Shown here: in pieces, positions 38,301 to 50,659 of the stretch
How the letters are laid out: every line of letters begins with the position of its first letter
Numbering within the stretch: the first letter of the stretch is position 1
Source: Odontesthes bonariensis
Taxonomy: Eukaryota > Chordata > Actinopteri > Atheriniformes > Atherinopsidae
Direction: 5' to 3'
Length of the DNA stretch: 64,000 nt
NCBI RefSeq assembly: GCF_027942865.1
Contig: NC_134511.1
Coordinates: 1,636,067 to 1,700,066 of the forward strand
Notes under the pieces: model-generated
The model's database searches: none
What the model was told of the DNA's origin: nothing
The model's input: the letters and a program-made list of their open reading frames with translations, nothing else
Made by a program: the position numbers and the translations under genes

Positions 38301-41300
38301 GTTCATTTTCATCAACCTGAAACATCTTCACCTGTCGTGATTCATGTCGGAGTCGAGGACGGAAATGAACCCAAAATGCAAAACAAAAAGACTGAAGATG
38401 CTGAGATAAAACTGAATACAGGACATGCAAATAGATCGATAAACAGGTTTATAAACTGATAAATATGATGATAAAAGTTACTGAAATTAAATAATCTAAG
38501 CTAAGAATTAAAATTTTAAGCCTTCATTTTTGATGGCTCTCCCCCTGAGGCCTTTGTTCTGCCGACGATGATCCCAAATCTGAGCTGGAGTGTGACAGTT
38601 TAATCTAAGATCGGCTTTAAACTCTGCGGTCAGATGGGAGAAAGAGGAGCTGAGCAAGAGGAGGAGGAGGAAGAGCAGCCGAGCAGGGGAATTAGCTCAG
38701 ATGGTAGAGCGCTCGCTTAGCATGCGAGAGGTAGCGGGATCGATGCCCGCATTCTCCAGGAGGCTTTTGACCCTTCCTGCTGCGTCTGTAACCTGAGAAC
38801 TGGGCTGAGAGACCTTCAGGAGCCTCATCAGGCCACATGTTCTCTCAGCTGCACAGTTTTTATGTCTCTAAAAACCTTTCAGGAACCTCCTACAGACTGC
38901 TGTCTGTGCGCGAGCTTCTGTCCAAATCAGCTGGTTTTAGATGTGATTTAATCAGAGCTCTGTGGTCAGAATTTATTATGGTTTTAGTGACTTATTTATC
39001 AGAATTTATGACTGGTTTCACTTTCTTTCCTGGAATCAGATCAACAGTCCAGAGCTTGGCCGTTAGCTCACGCAGCTAACAGGAAGTGTTTGGCCATTAG
39101 CTCACGCAGCTAACAGGAAGCGTTTGGCCGTTAGCTCACGCAGCTAACAGGAAGTATGTGGCCGTTAGCTCATGCAGCTAACAGGAAGTGTTTGGCCGTT
39201 AGCTCACGCAGCTAACAGGAAGTGTTTGGACGTTAGCTCACGCAGCTAACAGGAAGTGTTTGGCCGTTAGCTCACGCAGCTAACAGGAAGCGTTTGGCCG
39301 TTAGCTCATGCAGCTAACAGGAAGGGTTTGGACGTTAGCTCCTGCAGCTAACAGGAAGCGTTTGGCCGTTAGCTCACGCAGCTAACAGGAAGCGTTTGGA
39401 CGTTAGCTCACGCAGCTAACAGGAAGCGTTTGGCTGTTAGCTCACGCAGCTAACAGGAAGAGTTTGGCCGTTAGCTCCTGCAGCTAACAGGAAGGGTTTG
39501 GCCGTTAGCTCCTGCAGCTAACAGGAAGCGTTTGGCCGTTAGCTCACGCAGCTAACAGGAAGTGTTTGGCCGTTAGCTCACGCAGCTAACAGGAAGTGTT
39601 TGGCCGTTAGCTCACGCAGCTAACAGGAAGCGTTTGGCCGTTAGCTCAACAGCAGCTGCCGACGCAGAGAGGAAAGATTGTGACAGTTTCAGGCCATCTG
39701 AAGCTGCTGAATTAAAGGTTAAAACCCAGTTTTAGTGTAAAATGTCTCCTTGTTCCTTCAGCGTTTCCCTGCAGAGCTTCGGTCCCGATGACCTCCTGTC
39801 CAGGAGTCTGGAGCGGCTCCACAGAACCATCCAGCAGAGCCACAGAAAGTTAAGTTGACACACATTACTGAGCCCTCAGCTAACACTTCTTCACTTAAAG
39901 ATGTTGCATAATCAGCATTATTGTAATGGTTTCCCTGCTGTAGCGAGGAAGGCGTTGGGTTAACCTGCAGCAGGTGGGTCTGCACCTCCTGGCTGATGTT
40001 GTTGTTGGTCCTGCAGGAGGCGGAGCTAAAGCAGAGTCACCTGCAGCTTCAGGACGTCCGGCAGGAGAGGGACGCCCTGCTGCAGCAGGTCTGAGATCAG
40101 CTGCTCCTCCTCCATGTTTTACACTGAACTCTGAAGTCTTTGCTCCACCTGACCGAACCCGTTTCTGCCGTGCAGCTGCGCTCGCTGAGCAACGGTTACC
40201 AGAGGAGCCTCGGCCGCCTGAACAGGAAACTACGGCAGCTCAGCAGGTTCATGTGTGAGGCTGAGCAGCTGACAGCAGAGCAGCTGAGATCCACCACCGA
40301 ACAGCTGAGAGCTCTGAGCCACACGGTGGAGCTGCTGCACGCACAGGTGCACACTCACACGTGCACACTCACACACACACACACACTTCCTGTTAGCTGC
40401 ATGAGCTAACGGCCAAACGCTTCCTGTTAGCTGCGTGAGCTAACGGCCAAACGCTTCCTGTTAGCTGCGTGAGCTAACGGCCAAACGCTTCCTGTTTGCT
40501 GCGTGAGCTAACGGGCAAACGCTTACTGTTAGCTTCGCGAGCTAACGGCCAAACGCTTACTGTTAGCTTCGCGAGCTAACGGCCAAACGCTTCCTGTTAC
40601 CTGCATGTGCTAACGACCAAACACTACCTGTTAGCTGCGTGAGCTAACGGCCAAACACTACCTGTTAGCTGCATGAGCTAACGGCCAAACACTACCTGTT
40701 AGCTGCATGAGCTAACGGCCAAACCCTTCCTGTTACCTGCATGAGCTAACGGCCAAACGCTTCCTGTTAGCTGCATGAGCTAACGGCCAAACGCTTCCTG
40801 TTAGCTGCGTGAGCTAACGGCCAAACGCTTCCTGTTAGCTGCGTGAGCTAACGGTCAAACGCTTCCTGTTAGCTGCGCGAGCTAATGGCCAAACGCTTCC
40901 TGTTAGCTGCGTGAGCTAACGGCCAAACGCTTCCTGTTAGCTGCGTGAGCTAACGGTCAAATGCTTCCTGTTAGCTGCGTGAGCTAACGGCCAAATGCTT
41001 CCTGTTAGCTACGTGAGCTAACGGCCAAACGCTTCCTGTTAGCTGCGTGAGCTAACGGTCAAACGCTTCCTGTTAGCTGCGTGAGCTAACGGCCAAACGC
41101 TTCCTGTTAGCTGCGTGAGCTAACGGCCAAACGCTTCCTGTTAGCTGCGTGAGCTAACGGCCAAACGCTACCTGTTAGCTGCATGAGCTAACGGCCAAAC
41201 ACTTCCTGTTACCTGCATGAGCTAACGGCCAAACGCTTCCTGTTAGCTGCTTGAGCTAACAGCCAAACGCTTCCTGTTAGCTGCTTGAGCTAACGGCCAA

Positions 41301-44300
41301 ACGCTTCCTGTTAGCTGCATGAGCTAACGCGTCACTGATACAACGTTTTAGTTCATTCATCAGTTTACTGGAACATCTGGAACATGAAGACACCTGAATT
41401 CAGGGATAATTCAGATCAAACATGGCTGTTATCTGGTGCTAATGTGGGACTTTCAGCCTGTTTTATTCAGGGGGCGGGGCTTAACTTTATTTTTATTTGA
41501 TGGTTATTTGTCAGAAAGCTGCAGACGAACCTGATGGCGACCAACACGCGGTGGAGCAGCTGAAGGCCGAGCTGGCTCACTCTCAGAGAGAAACACACAA
41601 GCTGAGACAGAAGCTGGATCAGATCAGAACCAGAACCAGAACCGGGAGCGGGAGCAGGACCAGGACCGGGAGCGGGAGCAGGACCAGGACCGGAGCTGGA
41701 GATGGAGGACGGGGGTGCTCTGTCCCCGCTGGACTCAGTGTGAGAGTCTTTCACAGAAACACACATGAACCGGTTCAGTTCAAGCAAAACATAAAATCTG
41801 GTGTTATTCTGATTTAACACGAGTTATCACACATTTATGGAAACTCAGACAGGAAAGAAGTCAAATGTCCAGAGAAGCAGAACCATTGTGAGATGTAAAT
41901 CATGACACATCTGTAGATTACAGCTGTTATCCACCAGGTGAGAATCAAACCTCTGTTTCAGGCTCCCAGTCTGGCCTCTCAGGGGACTCTGGACTCCGGT
42001 TTGGGGCTGCAGTACCTCGGCTCTCCCAACAGGGGGCGACCTGCAGCAGGCGGTCACTGGGTCTACATCCCCCAGACACACACAGACTCAGGTAGCACAC
42101 ACCGGCCGTCCCCCACCCGTCCCCCACCTGTCCCCCACCCGTCCCCCACCTGTCCCCCACCTGTCCCCCACCTGTCCTCACTATAAGTATCAGGACTTTC
42201 AAAAGAAGATGCAAGAAAATGCATATTTTCCACAGAAAGAACTAGTGTCATAAATGTGTGACTTTTTTATTTTTCCTCAGTGTGGCCCTAATACTCCGTC
42301 GTATAAAATACACGTCCCATAAAAATATAAGTACACATCCCATATAAATACACCATATAAATATAAGTACACATCCCATATCAATATAAGTACACATCCC
42401 ATATAAATACACCATATAAATATAAGTACACATCCCATATAAATACACCATATAAATATAAGTACACATCCCATAAAAATACACAATATAAATATAAATA
42501 CATCATAAAAATATAAGTACACATCCCATATAAATACACCATATAAATATAAGTACACATCCCATATAAATATAAATACACCATATACATATAAGTACAC
42601 ATCCCATATAAATACACCATATAAATATAAGTACACATCCCATAAAAATACACAATATAAATATAAATACATCATAAAAATATAAGTACACATCCCATAT
42701 AAATACACCATATAAATATAAGTACACATCCCATATAAATACACAATATAAATATAAATACATCATAAAAATATAAGTACACGTCCCACATAAATACACC
42801 ATATATATAAAAAATACACGCGTTAGCTTCGTTCGCCTGTTAGCGAGCGTTAGCTTGTTAGCGAGCGTTAGCTTCGTTCGCCTGTTAGCGAGCGTTAGCT
42901 TCGTTCGCCTGTTAGCGAGCGTTAGCTTGTTAGCGAGCGTTAGCTTGTTAGCAAGCGTTTAATTCTGGCTAAGTTCGCTGCCCGTGTCGGCAGTGTTTTC
43001 TGCAGTAAACTCAACTAGAAGAGCATGGCTTCGAAATACCTTCAGGTGTCATTGTTTATTGTTAGTTAGCGAGTTACCGAAGTGCGCCAGTTTAGCAGGA
43101 ACGTAGTTAGCATGCTAAAGGTGTAGCTGCGGGCTTAGTTTGGAGGAATATGAGTAAAGACTGTCCTCACCTTGTGTTTTGAGCGGGCTGCTGACGGTGT
43201 TTGCTGTGGAAGTGAGCGAGCCGTTGGAAATGTCTGCATGTGTTCAGGATGCACAGTTTACCCTCTTCTGGGGTAATTATGGGCTGTCGAAGGGCTCCAG
43301 TGAAGCTGGTAGCCTGAGCACGTGGGACCTGACACTGAAACACCTGGGAGGAAAAGAAGAAGAAGCTCGATGGATCCTTTCTGGAGTTTGAGTTTTTTTT
43401 TCCTTTCTTTACAGTGACAGTGACAGTTTATGCCAATATTTTAGATTCTCAAATATCTTATTTTATCATCGTCAAATGAAACGTTGAAATTTAATTCCGA
43501 GTTGGATATTGTGTGTGCGTGTGTGTGTGTGTGTAGGTAAGTATGTGTAGTATCTGCAGTTAGCCATGGGCATAAAAAAGCATTTAATTAGATTTACTGG
43601 TACCTGCAGAAACCATGCAAATTCTTTATGGTTCAGTGGAAATAAAACAGATTTTTTTATGGTTCAGTGGAAATAAAACAGATTTTTATGGAAATAAAAC
43701 AGATTTTGATGGTTCAGTGGAAATAAAATAGATTTTGATCTTGATTTTTATCTAGATTTTGATGTAAATAAAATAAATGATAGATCAGATATAAACAGAT
43801 GAATTCTGTTTCTTTAATCCTGATTAATGTCCTCGACGCTGCAGTTAATCAGAACAAACCTACAGTCGGTCTGAACAGATGTGGGCAGCGGCAGCACATC
43901 TGTCCTGTGGAGGTCCTGTTTGTTCAGGACCATCTTAAAACTTTAGTTTTCCATTTTTAACGGCCCCACCTGTCACAGCTCTCAGGTGTAGTTCGCCTGG
44001 ATGGAGTCTGAAGCTGAGAGAAGGCCGACTCTCCTGCTTTTATTCACTTCATTTATATTCTCTGACCTCTGATTCTGTTTGATCTTTTACGAGCCATCGT
44101 TCAGCTGCTGCTTTAGGCTGCGGCTACACGAAAACGTTTTTCACTGTAAACGATACTTTTTCTTATCGTTTGGCTGTCGCGGCCACACGGAGCCGGCGTT
44201 CCCACTACCCCAAAACGATAGTTTTTGAAAACGGGTTCCAGAGTGGGAAAGTTTGAAAACGGCCTCGTTTCGTTTCCATTGTTACAGCTAAAACGTTTTT

Positions 44301-47113
44301 GCGTCAGTCACACGTTGACGCTGTGAGCCAATTTTAACACTTCTCTATTGTCTCACAGCGTGGCGTGACACAGTGGCGTGTGTACTGCATCGTTTCATCG
44401 TTTTCATCCGTTTTTGTCTGGACCTGAGTCTTTACAGCAGCGCGTTTCCGTGTGGTCGCAAGAATTTTCGTACCCGTTTTAAAAAAAAACCTCGTTTCGT
44501 TTTCGTGTAGCCGTAGCCTTAAACTGATGAGACGTGTGTCCTGCAGGGTGGAGGGACAGCGGGGGGGGCAGCGATGCAGGCAGCAGCTCCAGAGGAGGGA
44601 CCCCCGACCCGGGCGGCCCCACCTGGCTGCGCCGTGGTCCTCCAGCAGGGGGCGCCGCTCCAGAACACGGAGACACGGAAGTATGTAGTATGGAAGTATG
44701 TAGTATGTAGTATGGCAGTATGAAGTATGGAAGTATGTAGTATTGAAGTATGAAGTATGTAGTATGGAAGTATGTAGTATGTGGTATGGAAGTATGTATA
44801 ATGAAGTATGTAGTATGGAAGTATGTAGTATGTAGTATGGAAGTATGTATAATGAAGTATGTAGTATGGAAGTATGAAGTATGGAAGTATGTAGTATGAA
44901 GTATGAAGTATGGAAGTATGTAGTATGAAGTATGAAGTATGTAGTATGGAAGTATGTAGTATGTGGTATGGAAGTATGTATAATGAAGTATGTAGTATGG
45001 AAGTATGTAGTATGTAGTATGGAAGTATGTATAATGAAGTATGTAGTATGGAAGTATGAAGTATGGAAGTATGTAGTATGAAGTATGGAAGTATGAAAGT
45101 ATGTAGTATGAAGTATGGAAGTATGTGGTATGGCAGTATGTAGTATGGCAGTATGTAGTATGAAGTATGCGGTATGGAAGTATGAAGTATGAAGTATGGA
45201 AGTATGTAGTATGAAGTATGGAAGTATGTGGTATGCAGTATGTAGTATGGAAGTATGTAGTATGGAAGTATGGAAGTATGTAGTATGAAGTATGGAAGTA
45301 TGTAGTATGCAGTATGAAGTATGGAAGTATGTAGTATGAAGTATGGAAGTATGTAGTATGCAGTATGTAGTATGGAAGTATGTAGTATGAAGTATGGAAG
45401 TATGTAGTATGAAGTATGGAAGTATGTAGTAGGGCTGAACGATTTTAAGAAAAAATTGAAATTGCGATTTTTCTGGTAGAGATTGCGATTTCGATTTCAA
45501 CCACGATTTATTTTCTTTAAATCAAGTTTCAGTGTAAATTAATTCAATGCGGCTGGCCCCGGTTCGAATCCCGCACCGGGCGGCCCTGTGCTGCGTGTCT
45601 TTCCCCTCTCTCTGCCCCTTGCTTCCTGTCTCTCTCAAACTGTCCTAATATTAAAGGCATAAAAAGCCCCCAAAAAATACTTTTAAGATGCAGTCGGCAA
45701 CTTTCTTTTTAGTCATATTAGCTTGAACTGTCATGGGATTCTGGAAGTAGAATATTAAATAGGCTGTTTAGGAAAAATAACGAGATCTGTAGCTCCCTCT
45801 GAAGCCTGTAATCATGCTTGCAAAAACCGAGCGCTCCCGGCTGTTTTTAACCAATCACGTTAGGGTGGAGGAATCCTACCTGTCAATCACAGCTTGTGCA
45901 CACGCTGCTGAGCTTGAGTCTGCCCCAGCCTCACACTGGTGTGAACTCACGTGCACAACCCTGTCCAAAGGGGGAGGGGTTTGGGGGGCGATTCGGAGCT
46001 TGTTAGAGGGTGGGGGAGGGACCTGAAAGTTGTATCAGTTCGAATTTTCCGACTTTAGAGTCGCAATTTTGAAAACCCGCCGGCAGCAAAAAAAAAAAAA
46101 GCAGCTTCGACGATCCCAAAATCGTGTTGTCTGAGATCGCAACGATAGATCGTTCAGCCCTAGTATGTAGTATGCAGTATGTAGTATGTAGTATGTAGTA
46201 TGTAGTATGAAGTATGCAGTATGTAGTATGCAGTATGCAGTATGTAGTATGTAGTATGAAGTATGTAGTATGCAGTATGCAGTATGTAGTATGTAGTATG
46301 AAGTATGCAGTATGTAGTATGTAGTATGTAGTATGAAGTATGCAGTATGTAGTATGTAGTATGCGATTTCGAACACAGCCTGAGATCCAGAAACAGAGAC
46401 ACTCAGTGGGGTCACATGGCACTGAAAGGATCGGATTATTGGCTAAATTACAATCAGACTGAGTTATTAAGCGCATGTAAGTACAACAGGGCGATTCAAA
46501 GTGCTTTACAGAGACATTAAAACAGTAGAAGTAAAAAGCATGATTTGAATTTTAAACCAAAAAGAAAGAAATAAGAACAATAGATAAAAATCAGATAAAA
46601 TAGCAGTGCTGATCATTTCTGCTGATTGATCGGTGAGAAGCGGCTTCAGTCTGCAGGTTAATGGCGTCTGAAAGCGTGCGTTGTTCTGTCTGACCTCACA
46701 GCAGCTGGAGGAAGAGAAGAAGAAGCTCCGCCTGCAGACCAAAGAGCTCCAACTCACCCTGAGACGCTACAGGTAACTCACTCACAGCGGCCATTTTCTG
46801 GTGATTCAGGTGATGCTAAAGGGCCCAAAGGGTCCACCCCAGAGAGCTCCAGAATCAGCTTTCTTTAAGGAGTTTCTTTAGAGACTAAAGCTGGTTCGTT
46901 GTGTCTGTAGGAGAGTGATGCAGGTGTGTGGTGAGGTGGAGTGTGTGGAGAAAACTCTCCTGAAGAGACGGGCGGAGCTTCGTCAGGCTGACAGGAAGCT
47001 GCTGGAGGCTCAGAGCTGCACACACACAACCAGAGACCAGGTACACACACAGGTACACACACACACACACACACACACAGGTACACACAACCAGAGACCA
47101 GGTACACACACAG

Positions 47114-47171
<58 letters not shown>

Positions 47172-47445
47172 ACACACACGCACAGGTACACACACAGGTA
47201 CACACACAGGTACACACACACAACCAGAGACCAGGTACACACACACACAGGTACACACACACACACACACACAGGTACACACACGCACCCACACGCACAG
47301 GTAAACACACACACACACACACACAGGTACACACAACCAGAGACCAGGTACACACACACAGGTAAACACACACACACGCACAGGTACACACAAACACACA
47401 AACACACACACAGGTACACACACACACACACACACACGCACAGGT

Positions 47446-47501
<56 letters not shown>

Positions 47502-47751
47502 ACACACAACCAGAGACCAGGTACACACACAGGTACACACACACAACCAGAGACCAGGTACACACACACACACACACACACACACAGGTACACACAACCA
47601 GAGACCAGGTACACACACACACACACACACACAACCAGAGACCAGGTACACACACACAACCAGAGACCAGGTACACACACACACACACACACACACACAG
47701 GTACACACAACCAGAGACCAGGTACACACACAGGTATACACACACACAGGT

Positions 47752-47823
<72 letters not shown>

Positions 47824-48058
47824 ACACACACACACAGGTAAACACACACACACGCACAGGTACACACAAACACACAAACACACACAGGTACACAGGTACA
47901 CACACACACACACGCACAGGTAAACACACACACACACAGGTACACACAACCAGAGACCAGGTACACACACAGGTACACACACAGGTACACACACACAACC
48001 AGAGACCAGGTACACACACACACACACACACAGGTACACACACACAGCCAGAGACCAG

Positions 48059-48108
<50 letters not shown>

Positions 48109-48215
48109 ACACACAACCAGAGACCAGGTACACACACACACACACACACACAGGTACACACAACCAGAGACCAGGTACACACACACACACACAGGTACAC
48201 ACAACCAGAGACCAG

Positions 48216-48251
<36 letters not shown>

Positions 48252-48317
48252 ACACACAACCAGAGACCAGGTACACACACACACACACACACACAGGTAC
48301 ACACAACCAGAGACCAG

Positions 48318-48357
<40 letters not shown>

Positions 48358-48376
48358 ACACACAACCAGAGACCAG

Positions 48377-48407
<31 letters not shown>

Positions 48408-48521
48408 ACCAGAGACCAGGTACACACACACAAGTACACACACACACACAGGTACACACACACAACCAGAGACCAGGTACACACACACACACACACACAG
48501 GTACACACAACCAGAGACCAG

Positions 48522-48565
<44 letters not shown>

Positions 48566-48694
48566 ACACACAACCAGAGACCAGGTACACACACACACAC
48601 ACAGAGGTACACACACAGGTACACACACACAACCAGAGACCAGGTACACACACACACACACACACACACACAGGTACACACAACCAGAGACCAG

Positions 48695-48728
<34 letters not shown>

Positions 48729-48933
48729 ACACACAACCAGAGACCAGGTACACACACACACACACACACAACCAGAGACCAGGTACACACACACACACAC
48801 ACAGGTACACACAACCAGAGACCAGGTACACACACAGGTACACACACACACACACAACCAGAGACCAGGTACACACACACACACACACACACACACAGGT
48901 ACACACAACCAGAGACCAGGTACACACACAGGT

Positions 48934-48967
<34 letters not shown>

Positions 48968-49064
48968 CCAGAGACCAGGTACACACACACACACACACAG
49001 GTACACACAACCAGAGACCAGGTACACACACAGGTACACACACACACACACAACCAGAGACCAG

Positions 49065-49102
<38 letters not shown>

Positions 49103-49135
49103 ACACACAACCAGAGACCAGGTACACACACAGGT

Positions 49136-49179
<44 letters not shown>

Positions 49180-49527
49180 CCAGAGACCAGGTACACGCAC
49201 AGGTACACACACACACACACGCACACACACACACAACCAGAGACCAGGTACACGCACAGGTACACACACACACACAGGTACACACACACACACACGCACA
49301 GGTAAACACACACACACACACACACACACACAGGTACACACAACCAGAGACCAGGTACACACACAGGTACACACAGGTACACACACACACACACACACAC
49401 ACAGGTACACACACAGGTACACACAGGTACACACAGGTACACACACACACACACACACAACCAGAGACCAGGTACACGCACAGGTACACACACACACACA
49501 GGTACACACACACACACACGCACAGGT

Positions 49528-49561
<34 letters not shown>

Positions 49562-49660
49562 ACACACAACCAGAGACCAGGTACACACACAGGTACACAC
49601 ACACAACCAGAGACCAGGTACACACACACACACACACAGGTACACACAACCAGAGACCAG

Positions 49661-49694
<34 letters not shown>

Positions 49695-49713
49695 ACACAC
49701 AACCAGAGACCAG

Positions 49714-49751
<38 letters not shown>

Positions 49752-49830
49752 CCAGAGACCAGGTACACACACACACACACAACCAGAGACCAGGTACACA
49801 CACACACACACACACACAACCAGAGACCAG

Positions 49831-49861
<31 letters not shown>

Positions 49862-49873
49862 ACCAGAGATCAG

Positions 49874-49904
<31 letters not shown>

Positions 49905-49916
49905 ACCAGAGACCAG

Positions 49917-49947
<31 letters not shown>

Positions 49948-50018
49948 ACCAGAGACCAGGTACACACACACAAGTACACACACACACACACACAACCAGA
50001 GACCAGGTACACACACAG

Positions 50019-50066
<48 letters not shown>

Positions 50067-50621
50067 CCAGAGACCAGGTACACACACAGGTACACACACA
50101 CACACAGGTACACGCACAGGTACACACACACACACAGGTACACACACACACACACACACACAGGTACACACACACACACACAGGTACACACACAGGTACA
50201 CACACACAGAGGTACACACACGGGTACACACACACAGGTACACACACACTCGCCCTCCTGTGATTGGTCCGTCTCCTCCAGGCTGACCTGCTGCAGCGCA
50301 GAGCTCAGGACGGCGCCACCTGTCTGCTGGAGGCCTCGCAGAACCTCAGGTAATCTGCTGCAGCTTGACCTCTGACCTCTGAGCTCACCTGAGATCTTCT
50401 TCATCCTCATCATGTGACCCGACCTGCAGGCGGCTGCAGGTGGAGGCGGAGCGGCTGAGGAAGAGGAGGCAGGAGGAGGAGCAGACTCTGAGGGAGGTGG
50501 AGGAGGAGCTGAGGAGCAGAGAGCAGGAGCTCCAGCAGCTCAGCAGGAAACAGGAAGCAGCTGCAGACAGGTGAGGAGGTCACCTGCAGAGACCAACAAG
50601 AAGAGACTGTACTGGTAAACA

Positions 50622-50659
<38 letters not shown>

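Larger units (their letters stand above)
36074..39080 (+). repeat. 1,751-bp-period tandem duplication carrying tRNA-Ala
   Basis: 36074-37330 repeats as 37825-39080 with a constant offset of 1,751 bp and only scattered single-base differences (for example AATCTAAT/AATCTAAG near 36745/38496 and GTACAG/GCACAG near 37101/38852). The duplicated unit holds the MITE body, 400 bp of unique sequence, a tRNA-Ala and about 300 bp leading into the 34-bp array. The right breakpoint lies inside that array. Confidence 0.93.
44681..46380 (-). mobile_element. Harbinger-like MITE array, reversed, with nested hAT element
   Basis: An array of AGTATGTAGTATGGAAGTAT, the reverse of the CATACTR/CTTCCATAC repeats, starts at the exon-11 donor. 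It ends in the inverted terminal repeat ATGCGATTTCGAACACAGCC at 46380. The family body is missing and a hAT MITE splits the array at 45430-46162. Confidence 0.85.

Noticed and set aside
45547-45590. tRNA gene suggested by GGTTCGAATCCC
   Set aside because: Only a B-box and T-arm-like sequence is present. It continues into SINE body sequence and cannot form a cloverleaf.
46865-50413. Minus-strand frames of 990-1,182 codons rich in Cys-Val
   Set aside because: Product of (GT)n/(AC)n minisatellite on the strand opposite cntrl; composition VCVCVC with periodic PGLWLC is the reverse complement of the splice-junction repeat.
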